Below, one piece after another: positions 10,416 to 22,274 of a stretch of DNA of 64,000 bases. Below the pieces are notes generated by a model. It did no database searches, had not been told where the DNA came from, and was given only the letters and a program-made list of their open reading frames with translations. The stretch is from the NCBI GenBank assembly GCA_030247885.1, contig JAPDRO010000003.1, positions 1,736,001-1,800,000 on the forward strand, given 5' to 3'. The translations under genes and the position numbers were made by a program. Positions within the stretch are counted from its first letter, which is position 1, and each line of letters opens with the position of its first letter. This DNA comes from Taxawa tesnikishii (nom. ined.). Its lineage: Eukaryota > Ascomycota > Dothideomycetes > Dothideales.

Positions 10416-12204
10416 ATGGAACTCCAACGAGAGCAGCCGCCCGCCTATCGTTCGCATGATCCTGAAGACCTCAAATTGCCATCCGTCCCGCAGAACGAAC
10501 CCTTTCAATCACATGCGCACTCAGACATCACGCTTCCCGACTTACAGACGGCCCTCTCGCGCCCGCTGCCCCCAAAGACAGTACATCCGAACAAATTGCT
10601 CGATGAGACCTTTCAGAATAACAAGGCGGTGGAATCTCAACAATTGGGTCAACAATACACAAGCACAGCACCGCCGAGGATAGATGCGTCTCCAAGAATG
10701 AATGTTGGAGCGCGGCCAAGTTTGGAAGCCGTGGTTAGCCCCTCGGACACCGGAAGCGTCATGAGCATCGATGAGCCTTTACGGCGCTCTGCGAGCATCG
10801 TTTCCATTGAAGATCCAGACGTCCGTCTCGCAGCAGAAGCACTGTCCGGACTCGGCAACCCTGGTGAGTATACTCACTTGTTCCAGACACATCTTCAACC
10901 ACTGACGTAATGGCAGACTTCGCCCGCTCACCAGCAAATGCGCAATCATTCCCAGCATCCCAGACAAGTTCAGACGGACAAGTCAACGTTGCAAACTCGC
11001 GACAAGGAGACGCTGAGCCTCTGCTCACTCTCTTTGCTGATGCGCATCCTTGGGTAGGCGGCACCATCAATGGATCGCTGTCGGCCTACACAACCACAAA
11101 GTACTACTCACCTCGCATCGTCCAATACGGAGCAAACCTGATCGAACGCAACATTGATCTCCAGTGGCGAGCGCTGTGAGCAGCGTCGGCAGGCGGACAG
11201 GTGTCGAGAGCGGAATCAGAAGGTATCTCGGCAGTCGGAGACCCAGTGATTTCGAACGTACGGACTCCAGCGAACCAAACAACGGCAGCTGGCACAAGCG
11301 CAGACGCGTCGATGGCGAAATGGACGTCGAACACGGAGCAGCGACGCCCGCTATTGCCGAAACATCGCCGCGCCCTGATGGTCACGAATATCTCCCGGCG
11401 TATAGGGCCAGTAAGCCGCCATCCTACAGAGAGGAGATGAGCCCTCAAGGCATGGACCGGACTCATATGCAGGAACGTCCGGCACACAACCGCAGCTGGT
11501 CGACAAAACTCTTGGTCAGCACCTCGGGTCTCGGCGTAGCTCTGAGCGAGAGTTCCCTCCAGAGCCTGAAGTATTGCGTCGGGCTCTTGACTAAAGCAAC
11601 TGAGCACGTAGAAACGGTCATGGACGCGCTCAAATTGGTGTTGCAAGAGTACGACCGCGCGCAAGAGCGGCGACGCAGCCAGCATGACGCACGCCGTGAA
11701 AAGGAGATAGAGGCTGGTGTCGCGATTGAAGACGGTGGCATGCAAGCGGAGCAAGACGAAGCTGCGAGACGACTCGCGGAGCGCATCAAGCAGCTCTGCG
11801 ATGACATTTGGCAGACCATGAAGACGGTCACGAACCATGTATCCACATACGCGGGCGGCGCACTGCCGGAAAACGCACGTAACATCGTCAAAGGGCAACT
11901 GATGTCGATCCCGCAGCGCTGGCGCTTCGTCTCTGACGCCGTCGCCGCACAAGACAGACGCGATGGCGGCGAGAGTGGCATCAGCGGCGAAGAAGGCCAG
12001 ACTCGCAGGTCCGCTCACCGTATGATCGCGTTTGCGAAGGAGGGGCTGGACATGATGGCGAACGTGAACGGCGTGGTCAAGATCACGCTGGAGAGCGCGG
12101 AGGGCTGGCTGGACAGCCTTGGAAGGAGCAACAGGGCGAGTAAGGATCAGGAGATGATGGATGCGGACGATCCGAGGAGCTCGGAGGAAAAGGAGAGACA
12201 GTGA
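10416..12204 (+). CDS. OPI1: Opi1-family transcriptional regulator (one apparent frameshift)
   Basis: Fungal Opi1 represses phospholipid (inositol/choline) synthesis genes and, in yeast, is held at the ER by phosphatidic acid. The start at 10416 opens MELQREQPPAYR. Exon 1 is 10416-10863, the intron is 10864-10916 (53 nt), and exon 2 is 10917-12204. The Opi1 signature is clear: HPWVGGTINGSLSAYTTTKYYSPR followed by VQYGANLIERNIGSPV. Downstream come VSSVGRRTGVE, a basic segment (WHKRRRVDGE), a helical domain (VALSESSLQSLKYCVGLL), a charged coiled coil (EYDRAQERRRSQ…) and a final helical block ending in a Glu-rich tail. About 578 aa if read through. The frame breaks near 11155, where ATTGATCT should read ATTGGATCT. 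Both sides match the family, so one lost G explains it. Confidence 0.88.
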
Positions 12205-13901
12205 AGTATGACTGCGATTGAGAAACTTTGCAAATAAAAAACAACCGCTGCGATGGCGTTTTGGGTCAGGAGCGTTTGGATCAGGCATTTCTCCTTGTAC
12301 CTTTAGCTATGATTGAGGACGGCCGTTACGAGTGGGTGGACGGCTCTTGGGAGGGAGGCGGGAGGTTGAAGGCGGGATGGACCTATGAGAACCCAGAAGC
12401 GATTGCGTTTGTACATATTGTACCTATCGATACCTAAAAGTTTTGATGCAACCTGCCATCCGACGAAAAGTGTATCCCATGTGGTATTGAAGCTGGACTG
12501 ATGGACGACTGGCTCACCCTTCGACGACCAACTCGAGCGTGACTAAGGATCTCTGCCATGATCTGATGATATGCACTGCCGGGCAAGCTCATGTCTACAA
12601 CCACTTCGAAGCCGAAAGTCCCCTTTGAGGACCAGCTGGAGCTTGTTGGGATCAATGAGAGATCCACTCCTTCTGCGCGAACCCCTTCCATTTCCACAGA
12701 CATCCCTCAAGAGTCTCGCTCGTCGAAAAAGTGTAAGTGAACCGACGGGTTGATGTCGTAGCGTGATCATATGTTTCTGCCGTGGCTGAAACTACTCGCA
12801 TGGTGGTGTAATTGTTCGCTCTTGTTACATTGGCATTCAACAGGGGAATTGGTCCGCTAAAACAGCACGTTGGGGTGTTGTCGATACGCTGTGTTACGCT
12901 TGGCTGAGACGACACATTGGACCAAGCCTGTGCTAAGTTCAACAATTCTGTACGTGTATTTGGTATTCTCTCAAACGACAGAAGGTCGGCTCCACTGTTC
13001 GGATGAAGAGCAGCCTCGAAGAGCCTGTCTTCAGTATTTGTCCCTAGCTTGGAGTATCTCCGATGGAGGCACGGCTAAGCATCTGCAAACCCCCTTTGCT
13101 CGAGCACTACAGCATCGGGTCGCCTCTTTTGTACTGCCAAGGCACGGTGTTGTTCCGCGGCGTCTTAGAGGCTCCACCGCGCCCCTGCTCCTTCGTCCCA
13201 CAAGCTGAAGATGAAGGGGGTTGCATTTGTAAGCCGGAGACGCGAGTAATTTCTGATCAGGAGTGGGACCCCGAATGACTCCTTGCTTGGCCTTGAACAA
13301 GGAAACGGTATATGGACGCCTTGCATATCGTGGCTTGATCTCATACATTCGCTTGAATGATCCAGGTGCTGACCGGAAGCCGGAAGAGCCTCCATCCGTC
13401 AGTCATGGCATGGTCCGATGGAGATGGGAACGAGGAGAGGAGGACGAGAGGAGGACGAGAGGATGAGCGGGTCTCTTGGCATATAAGAAGCCATGGAGAT
13501 ATGGAGTTTAGGAAATATCTTAGCCCGAGACGGGAAGTTCTTGACATGAGTCGGTGTCCGTATTGTTTCGCAGGCCCACTTTGACTTGCTTGATAGGTGA
13601 CTAGACTAGGGCAAGCAATTGCTGCTGGTTGTGGTCAACACTTGCCGACGTGGTCGCTCACGGGTTGCTAAACCGCTCGCTCGGCTTTTAACATGTTATC
13701 TGGACTGGCTCCCGCCCTACAGTCGCTCCCTCGTCTTCGTCTTGGCCATCTTGTTTTCTTGTGCGTTTGCCAGTCGTTTCTCTCTTCCAGGCTCCGATCT
13801 GTGTTTGACCCGCTTTGGAGCAGACTTGCGCTTGAGAGTCAAGTAACCAATTCTTGTTGCGACGGCTCTGCGGGATAGCCGGAAGTAACTCGGTAATAAA
13901 C
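12205..13901. other. Intergenic region upstream of the ABC transporter
   Basis: About 1.7 kb without a recognisable gene. It contains a short purine-rich direct repeat at 13440-13461 (an 11-nt unit, GAGGACGAGAG, twice). Nothing else stands out. Confidence 0.5.
13440..13461. repeat. Short purine-rich tandem repeat
   Basis: Two copies of the 11-nt unit GAGGACGAGAG, flanked by similar GAGGAG sequence. It is a minor simple repeat in the ABC transporter upstream region. Confidence 0.7.
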
Positions 13902-16900
13902 ATGGAGAAGGTGGAACAGGTGGAGGAAGCCCTGGAGAAGGAGCTCAACATCAACCATCCTTCCGAACACGCCGGGGTCTATCCTACACTCCACGGCGAT
14001 TTGCACGATCCTTCCACGCAGCATGGCGGCACATATCTCGACTATAGGCCGGACAACCTTGCAGATGTCGAGAAGTCGGAACGTCGCGAATCCTACGCGG
14101 AAAGCGAGCCATACACGCAGCGGTCTGCCATTGGTGTGAACGTCGAGCAGGCGGAAGCGGAGTTTGCAGAACTAGGGCGACAGCTCACTCAAGCCAGTCA
14201 GACTTCCAGGCGATTGTCCAGGACGCAGAGTAGGAGAAGTGCAAAAGGCGGCGTGCAAGATGTGGAGAAGGCCATCAGTTCGGAAAGCAGTGAGGAGGGT
14301 GAACCCTTCGATCTGGAAACGTACATGAGGGGGAACAAGAGGCTGGAAGATGAGGCTGGCATCAAGGGGAAACAAATCGGCGTTATCTGGGAGAATCTCA
14401 CTGTTGGCGGCATTGGAGGGGTCAAGAACTATGTTCAGACTTTTCCGGACGCGTTTATCAACTTCTTCAATGTCTACGGCACGTTCACAAGTCTCTTCGG
14501 ATTGGGCAAGAAGGGCAAGGAGGTGGACATCCTCCAAAACTTCAAGGGCGTTGCGAAGCCTGGAGAGATGGTCCTTGTCCTGGGCAGACCCGGCTCGGGT
14601 TGTACCACCTTCCTGAAGGTTATCGCCAATCAACGCTTCGGCTATACCAAGGTAAATGGCGAGGTTCTCTACGGTCCCTTCGATAGCAAGACTTTCGAGC
14701 AGCGGTACAGAGGCGAAGCTGTCTACAATGAAGAAGACGATGTTCACCATCCTACTTTGACCGTTGGACAAACACTTGGTTTTGCCCTCGAGACAAAGGT
14801 GCCAGGCAAGCGACCAGCCGGCATGTCCAGCAACGATCTCAAGGAGAAGATTGTCGATATGCTACTCAAGATGTTCAATATAGAGCATACTAAGAACACA
14901 ATTGTTGGCAATCCCTTCGTTCGCGGTGTGTCCGGCGGAGAGCGGAAGCGCGTTTCGATTGCAGAAATGATGGTCACGGGAGCGACGGTCTGTTCGTACG
15001 ACAATAGCACTCGAGGGTTGGGTATGCGCGATCGTTCTGTTGTAGGTCCACCCGCTAACCATGTGCAGACGCTTCCACTGCTCTTGATTACGCCAAGTCG
15101 CTGCGTATCATCACCAACATCTACAAGACGACTACATTCGTTTCCTTATATCAAGCATCAGAGAACATCTACGCCCAATTCGACAAAGTCATGGTTATTG
15201 ATGAAGGCCGACAGGTCTACTTTGGGCCAGCCAAGGAGGCAAGGGCCTACTTCGAGGGGCTTGATTCCTCGAGAAGCCTCGGCAGACAACTCCTGACTAC
15301 CTCACCGGCTGTACTGATCCGTTCGAAAGAGAGTACAAGCAAGGCCGCGGACCTGATAATGCCCCCAGCAGCCCGGACGATCTTGTCAAGGCTTTCGAAG
15401 AATCGGAATATGCCACCCGTCTCTCTTCTGAGATGACCTTCTACAGGGCTCAGGTGAAAGAAGAACAACAGGTCTATGAAGACTTCCAGCAGGCCGTGCG
15501 TGAGTCAAAGCGCCGGGCACCAAAGAAATCTGTCTATTCCATCCCATTCTACCGTCAAGTGTGGGCTTTGATGAAGCGCCAATTCATCCTGAAGTGGCAA
15601 GATCGCTTTTCGCTCGTCGTCTCCTGGATCACTTCTATCGCTATCGCCATCATCCTCGGTACCGTCTGGCTCAAGTTGCCCACAACCAGCGCTGGCGCAT
15701 TCACTCGTGGTGGTCTTTTGTTCATCTCGCTCCTTTTCAATGCTTTCCAGGCCTTTGGTGAGTTGGCATCGACAATGCTGGGCCGGCCTATCATCAACAA
15801 ACACCGCGCATATACGTTCCATCGACCGTCGGCACTCTGGATTGCCCAGATCGTGGTTGATACCGCATTTTCCTCCGCGCAGATCTTCCTCTTTTCGATT
15901 ATCGTATACTTTATGTGCGGCTTGGTCCTGGACGCTGGTGCTTTCTTCTCTTTGTGCTATACATCATATCTGGATACCTCGCTATGACGCTCTTCTTCCG
16001 GACCGTTGGCTGCTTGTGCCCGGACTTTGACTATGCTATGAAGTTTGCCGCTGTGGTCATTACGCTTTTCGTGCTGACCTCCGGTTATCTCATTCAATGG
16101 CAGTCGGAGCAGGTCTGGCTCCGATGGATCTTCTACATCAACGCACTCGGTTTGGGATTCTCTTCGTTGATGATGAACGAGTTCAGCCGGATTGACCTCA
16201 CCTGCACCTCGGAGTCTTTGGTTCCTTCCGGTCCTTCTTACGGTGATATCGCACATCAGGTCTGTACACTTCCTGGCAGTACCGCTGGCAGCTCCTCTGT
16301 GTCCGGCACCAGCTATCTCGAGACCGGCTTCTCTTACAACCCTGCTGATCAATGGCGGAATTGGGGTATTACCATCGTGCTGATTGCCGGCTTTTTAGCA
16401 GCTAATGCCTTCCTCGGAGAGTACGTCAAATGGGGTGCCGGTGGGCGAACCGTGACGTTCTATGCAAAGGAGACCAAGGAACTGAAGGAGCTTAACGCCG
16501 CTCTTCAAGCAAAACGCGACAGACGCAACCGCAAAGAGGAGGAAGCCGGTGGGTCTGGGTTGTCCATAGAATCCAAGGCTGTTTTGACCTGGGAGGATCT
16601 CTGCTATGATGTTCCCGTTCCCTCCGGTCAATTGCGTCTCTTGAAGAACATCTTTGGCTACGTCAAGCCAGGTCAGCTTACTGCATTGATGGGCGCATCT
16701 GGTGCAGGCAAGACTACGCTTCTGGATGTACTGGCTGCCCGCAAGAACATTGGTGTTATCACGGGCGACAAACTCGTGGATGGTAAACCCCCGGTACCGG
16801 CTTCCAGCGTGGTACTTCCTACGCTGAACAGCTCGATGTGCTTGAGGGCACACAGACGGTCCGTGAAGCGCTTCGCTTCTCCGCTGATCTCAGACAACCG

Positions 16901-18522
16901 TATGAAACGCCCCAATCGGAGAAGTACGCTTACGTTGAGGAAATCATCTCGCTCCTGGAGATGGAGGATATGGCAGACGCCATCATCGGAAGCCCGGAGG
17001 CTGGACTGGCTGTGGAGCAACGCAAACGCGTTACCATTGGTATCGAGCTCGCCGCTAAGCCTGAACTGCTCCTTTTCTTGGACGAGCCGACTTCCGGATT
17101 GGATTCCCAGAGCGCTTTCAACATTGTCCGCTTCCTTCGCAAACTCGCTGCGGCCGGACAAGCAATTCTATGCACGATTCACCAACCGAACAGTGCGCTC
17201 TTTGAGAACTTTGACCGTTTGTTGCTCCTCCAAAGAGGCGGTGAGACTGTGTATTTCGGTGACATTGGTAAGGACGCGCATGTTCTGCTTGGATATTTCC
17301 GGGCACATGGTGCTCACTGCCCGCCCGACGCGAATCCTGCCGAATGGATGCTGGATGTGATCGGTGCCGGTCAGGCGCCACGCATTGGTAACAAGGACTG
17401 GGGTGAGATCTGGAGAGATTCCGACGAGCTGGCCACGATCAAGGATGATATAATCGTCCTCAAGGAGCAGCGCAGCCGCGAGGTCAGCAGCCAGACTAAC
17501 GTCGACCAAAAGGAATTCGCTACACCGCTGTGGCACCAAATCAAGGTTGTCAACAGGCGTACTCAGCTGTCCTTCTGGAGGTCGCCGAATTACGGATTCA
17601 CTCGTCTTTTCAACCACGTCGCCATTGCTCTCCTGACAGGTCTTATGTTCCTGCAGCTCGACGATTCTCGCGCATCGCTCCAGTACCGCATCTTTGTCAT
17701 CTTCCAGGTCACAGTCCTTCCAGCCCTGATCCTGGCTCAAGTCGAACCCAAATACGATCTCAGCCGACTGATCTACTACCGCGAAGCCGCAGCCAAGGCC
17801 TACAAACAATTCCCCTTCGCTCTCTCCATGGTTCTGGCCGAAATGCCCTACAGCGTGCTCTGCGCCGCCGCCTTCTTCCTGCCCATCTACTACATCCCAG
17901 GTTTCCAGAGCGCATCCAGCCGCGCGGGATATCAGTTCTTCATCGTCCTTATCACCGAAGTGTTCTCCGTCACCCTTGCCCAGATGATCTCGGCTCTCAC
18001 TCCGAGCACCTTCATTGCCGTCCTGCTCAATCCTTTCATCATTATCATCTTCTCGCTCTTCTGCGGCGTCGCGATTCCCAGGCCCCAGATGCCCGGCTTC
18101 TGGCGCGCCTGGCTGTACCAGCTCGACCCCTTCACCCGCCTCATCAGCGGCATGGTAGTTACGGAATTGCACGATCGGCCGGTCGTCTGCCAACCGCAGG
18201 AGTTCAACCGCTTCACGGCCCCCGCGGGACAGAGCTGTGGCGGATACATGTCCGACTTTTTGGTAGTGGGGGATTCGGATACCTGGCCAACAACGCGACG
18301 AGCGACTGCGAGTACTGTGCGTACAAGGTCGGAGATCAATTCTATGCGCCGTTTGGCTTCGAATATCAGTACAGGTGGAGGGATTTGGGCATTTTTGCCG
18401 CTTTCATTGGCAGCAATCTGATCCTGCTGTTTATCGGAGTAAGTGAAACCGATGGGTTTGTTGAATGGGGTTCATGCTAACAACGGGTGCAGAGCCGGTA
18501 TCTCAACTTTAATCGTCGGTAG
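13902..18522 (+). CDS. PDR-type (ABC-G) multidrug efflux transporter (four apparent frameshifts)
   Basis: Full-size plasma-membrane ABC-G pump with NBD-TMD-NBD-TMD order, the class that exports azoles, toxins and plant defence compounds. Start at 13902. Introns are 15022-15068 (47 nt) and 18439-18492 (54 nt); the TAG is at 18520-18522. NBD1 has the PDR-type degenerate Walker A GRPGSGCTT (~residue 228), signature VSGGERKR (~343) and Walker B CSYDNSTRG. NBD2 has a canonical Walker A GASGAGKTT, an altered signature (VEQRKRVTIG) and Walker B LLFLDEPTSGLD. This asymmetry is normal for PDR pumps. Four single-base losses break the frame, near 15263 (GG run), 15952 (T run), 16793 (G run) and 18257-18261 (T run). 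Protein flanking each is intact family sequence and there are no other stops, so these look like homopolymer undercalls, though recent decay is possible. Confidence 0.93.
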
Positions 18523-19042
18523 TGTCACGATATTTCTATTTGAGTCTGTCTCCGGGGCGTGCGTTGCGCCGTCCGTGTTTGCGTGGAAGAGGGCAGGCGC
18601 ATTTCGGATCGATTAGATCCGCTTATATAAAAATTACGCCAAGCACTCCGATCAATCTACCCCTAATTACGGAATCCTAGTTCTGGCATGGACTATCCAT
18701 GGACAGCCCTGGTATAGATCCGGAAAATTATCCTGCCTCCGTTCGAATCCGAGCATTGTCTACCCCATAAATATCAGGCCCCTCTCAAAACCGCAAGTGT
18801 GTGTTCCGGCAAGCGCGTTGGTTGGCTTGTCCTCATGTTTGCATGGTCCTTGTTTCCATTGATGGTTTGCGTTTGTTCGTGAAAGGAAGGCACTGCCGCT
18901 CATCTTTATCTACCACCTTTCTCCTCCCTGCCATGCACGGGTCCCCCTCTTCCACCTGACAACAGTCACATCCACGTTGCAACGGAGGCACATCATACGC
19001 CTTCATGATAGTTTGACAAGAAACCTCGTACGGTCGCCCACC
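18523..19042. other. Intergenic region with a short uORF
   Basis: This 520-nt gap lies between the ABC pump and the RNase H-fold gene. It is pyrimidine-rich near 18900-18980. A four-codon uORF (ATG ATA GTT TGA) begins at 19005, 38 nt before the next start codon. Confidence 0.5.
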
Positions 19043-19879
19043 ATGATCAATTCAGCCAAATCTCGCTTCACGAGGGCCGTACGTGAGTGGTCTACAGACC
19101 GCAAATTTGACCCCTTCGTCGAATACCTTTTGCCATCAGACACCGATCTTTCCACCGCAATCAGCTCGATCGAATCGCCAAACCCAATCAAGTCCATCAC
19201 GCATCTGGGCTGTGACAAACTATGTTCATGCTGCGGTCGACGAATGGTGCGCATTAGTTCCTTGGTTGTCGCGGTCGATGGAGCCTGCAGACGCAACGGC
19301 GCTGGCGTCTCTGCACGCGCCGCCATCGGAGTCTTCTTTCACGCCTACTCGTCTCTCAACATCGCGGCTACCCTCCCAGCTGAGGCTTCCACCAACCAGC
19401 GTGCGGAGCTGACTGCCGGCCTCCGCGCCCTTCAGATGGTCTACGCTCAGCGCAAAAACAACAGTCTCCAGTACCTTTTCGAGCCACCGGCGCGGGCGCG
19501 GGGTCAGCTGGTCATCGAATCCGACTCTCGATACCTTGTCCAAGGAATGACAGAATGGATCGTCAAGTGGAAGCAGAACGGCTACCGAAACGCTCGGGGC
19601 ATTTCGGTAACCAACGCGGACCTGTTCAAGGCACTCGAGAAAGCCGTTCGGCAACTCAACAGTCTCGGGGTCGAAGTGCTGTTCTGGCACGTCCCTCGCT
19701 CTCTCAACCAAGAAGCGGATCTTCTTGCCAATTTCGCGCTGAATGCGTGGGAAGAAATCGAAAGTAAAATCAATCTGGGCAGTTACACCTACGAGTTCTC
19801 TGCATGGGCCGTTGTGAACGAGGCTTGGGATAGCGGACGTCCTGCAAGACCATCCCGCTTCAGAATTCGCACCACGTAG
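19043..19879 (+). CDS. RNase H type-1 domain protein
   Basis: A 278-aa single-exon protein with a complete RNase H fold. The likely role is hydrolysis of the RNA strand of RNA-DNA hybrids, but the target is unknown. The start at 19043 (CACCATG) is the first good ATG. A ~60-residue N-terminal region precedes a Cys cluster (Cys57, 61, 63, 64: CDKLCSCC). The four acidic catalytic positions are visible: Asp79 (VVAVDGACRRNG), Glu122 (NQRAELTAGLRAL), Asp161 (VIESDSRYLVQGM) and Asp226 (NQEADLLANFAL). His216, in FWHVPRS, sits in the strand that leads to the last Asp. It lacks a hybrid-binding domain of the RNase H1 N-terminal type, so it belongs to the stand-alone fungal RNase H family rather than being a clear RNH1 orthologue. 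Confidence 0.85.
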   Translation: MINSAKSRFTRAVREWSTDRKFDPFVEYLLPSDTDLSTAISSIESPNPIKSITHLGCDKLCSCCGRRMVRISSLVVAVDGACRRNGAGVSARAAIGVFFHAYSSLNIAATLPAEASTNQRAELTAGLRALQMVYAQRKNNSLQYLFEPPARARGQLVIESDSRYLVQGMTEWIVKWKQNGYRNARGISVTNADLFKALEKAVRQLNSLGVEVLFWHVPRSLNQEADLLANFALNAWEEIESKINLGSYTYEFSAWAVVNEAWDSGRPARPSRFRIRTT

Positions 19880-20308
19880 GAGAGCGAGATGACGGTCGTC
19901 CCCCTGGTGGCTTGGAGAATCGCTTACGCTTCAAGTGAGACCTAGCAGTCCCAACGGACGCGGGGTCAGCAGTGGGCTAGTTGCTGTAAGGAGGGGGAGG
20001 TTCTCAGCTTGAGCGAGCTGTGCTGGGGTTGATCATGGGTAACGGTAGTTGATATCGAAAGAGAAAGGTGTTTCTGGGGCGTACGGTTAGGACAACTTTG
20101 CGAGGACGCAGAATGGGGCGGCCGGTCGGAGTTCGGACCTTGCTTGGTACGAATGTCGCTTGAAAATAATATTTTCGAAGGTCACTATCTGAGTGGGACA
20201 CACCGTTGCTATGGATAGGCGAGTTTGTTACGACATAACGAGAACAAGGCTCGTATCTCACCGTTGGCTTTCCGGAGTTATGTTCGATGGCAAATTTTGT
20301 CGTGATCC
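19880..20308. other. Convergent intergenic region
   Basis: About 430 nt between the 3' ends of the RNase H-fold and PEBP genes. Nothing is recognisable here. Confidence 0.6.
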
Positions 20309-21140
20309 TCACAAGGTACAGCCTGGCGTCACAGCACAAACAGTGCTACCCAAGCCTTCATAGAAGAAGTTCCCTCCCACAAGCTGTAGATTGCCCGCAG
20401 CGACAAAGCTCTGGAGGTTGAAGTTATTCCTCGCACCTGGAGCCTCGCTAATTTGCAGCTGTGGAACGTAGTTTGGCGGTTGACGGTATACCAGGATCGT
20501 GTAGCGATGCGCCGCAACGCTGAGCGGGGTGAGTGCCTGGTAAGGGGCCAGAGTCTTGGGAGATTGGTTGGTGATGCATGACGGCTGGACATCGTACTTG
20601 ATGAGATGGAGGAAGTATCGGAATGTGGGCAGCTTCGGGCTAGGTGCGTCGGGATCGAGGATGATAGTGACTGGATACGAGATCAGACTGCGGTCATACT
20701 CGATATTGATGCATCCACATCGTACCGTATTTTGTGGATGAGGGGTCATAGTTGCTTTCGGCTGTAAATGAGATCTTGGGTTCGGCGAGGGTCTCTGATT
20801 GATGCATCAGTGTTATCTGGTTGCGGTATGCACGGTCGTGATCACGGATCCTTCGTAAAACATTGGTGAGATACCCTGAAGAAACTGACTGACCTGTAGC
20901 GCTGAACGTGTTGCCCAGGTTCACGGCCTTCAACCCATAAACCACAGAGAGATCAACCGTGGGATTGATTGATGGAACAACATCCGGGACCACCTTGGCT
21001 GAAGTGAAGGCAGCCCGCACCGCAGAAGCTTTGGAAGCTGAAATGCCCACAGCAGCACAAGTGCTGGAGGCACTTTGTGGAACCGCCGCTGCAGCAACAG
21101 ATTGGACACTCAGGAAAAGGAGGACGAGGAAGCGAATCAT
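20309..21140 (-). CDS. Secreted phosphatidylethanolamine-binding protein (PEBP) family
   Basis: A 225-aa protein with an N-terminal signal peptide (MIRFLVLLFLSVQSVAAAA), so probably extracellular or vacuolar. Fungal PEBPs include carboxypeptidase-Y-inhibitor relatives and secreted proteins of unknown ligand. Exons are 20894-21140, 20726-20794 and 20309-20670. Introns are 20795-20893 (99 nt, GTCAGT…ATCAG) and 20671-20725 (55 nt, GTACGA…CTGATCTCGTATCCAG). Splicing gives the continuous family block KYVTIILDPDAPSPKLPTFRYFLH, carrying the DPDAPS motif of the anion-binding site. LAPYQALTPLSVAAHRYTILVYRQP follows, matching the PEBP second motif. The last residues are VTPGCTL. The frame is intact once the 55-nt intron is recognised. 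Confidence 0.88.
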
Positions 21141-22274
21141 GATGACTGCAACTGTATCATGGTATAGTAGAAGAGTTTGAAGGAGGAAGCGATGCGATCC
21201 AACTTTATAGCGGGTGCGGCAGAGACCCACGGGTATGAGAAAATCAGAGAAGGACTTACAAGGGGACGCAGCATGCGCCCCGCATGCAAGAAAGCATTCC
21301 ACTGTGCTGCAGGAATAGACATGGACTTCTCTCCGCATTGATCTACATGATTTGCACAGGCTCAGCGGCAAAGCAGAGCGACCGGTTCAATGGGCCATGC
21401 ATGGCTTGATCCGCTGTTACACAAGATTTCGGTAGCCTCATCATAGCATGGAGCAAGTGGTCAGAGATCTGTTGACAGTGTGAAGATCTCTGATCAATGG
21501 AAAGCGAATGGGATCGGGGCGGGAAGAGATGTGGCCTCTTCACACGCCAGTATCTTACATGTAATCCGAACCAACCGAATGAAATGTGCCCTTCAACCGG
21601 CTGATGATCCATGTCGAACTCTTGACCCGCTTCTGTAAAGGGAGCCTTTATATCCATCCCTCAAGCGAGAAAGAGCCGTATGCGGACTGAGACGAACCAG
21701 ATCGGCGACTTTACCAGGGAGGTGTAGGTCTTGGTTTGACAGAACAGACAGAAACAGGACTAACTAAAGGCGCGCTACATCTGCAACCGAACGGAATGCT
21801 CCACACAGCCTCTGCGTTTGCATGGTTTATAGAGGTGCGGAGAGCGGAGGCGGAACGCTGGCATGTCGTAGGAGGCTGTCTATAACTTCCACTAAAAATT
21901 CCGGGTCTCGACGTATTGGGCCGTGTATTAAGCCCAGTCTGATTGAGGTCTAGCAGTAGGAGATGCAGGAGGTCGTAAGAGGCGTTGTTTCACGTCTTCC
22001 TCCACATAGGGGTGTTTAGTTTTTATTGTACTGTAGAGGAGTAAAGGAGTGCAGCGCATGTGGCTGATTAAGCAAGATCAGGAAGCAACACGGACCGAGC
22101 CCTCGTCTCGAGCTGCAGTACGCTTGTCAGGGACAGCTTGCGCAACTCAGTTCCAGTTTGGACAGTAGTTATCTTACTGCAGCTACATAACATTCTAAAA
22201 AGGGTTACGTTGTCGCCGCAGCAAAAGACACATATACCTCAATCCATCCTCGCAAACACCAAGCCTTCGACAAC
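21141..22274. other. Intergenic region between PEBP and YIP4 genes
   Basis: About 1.1 kb between divergent genes. No ORF with protein character and no RNA gene are seen. Both promoters must lie here. Confidence 0.5.

Noticed and set aside
11104-12288. A 394-codon open frame antisense to OPI1
   Set aside because: It is a shadow of the OPI1 coding strand and its protein shows no recognisable domain.
18741-18760. A tRNA B-box-like GTTCGAATCC
   Set aside because: No matching A box, no pairing acceptor stem and no cloverleaf could be found around it.
20671-20725. Apparent frameshift between exons of the PEBP gene
   Set aside because: A 55-nt intron with GTACGA donor, CTGAT branch point and CCAG acceptor restores KYVTIILDPDAPSP without any missing base.
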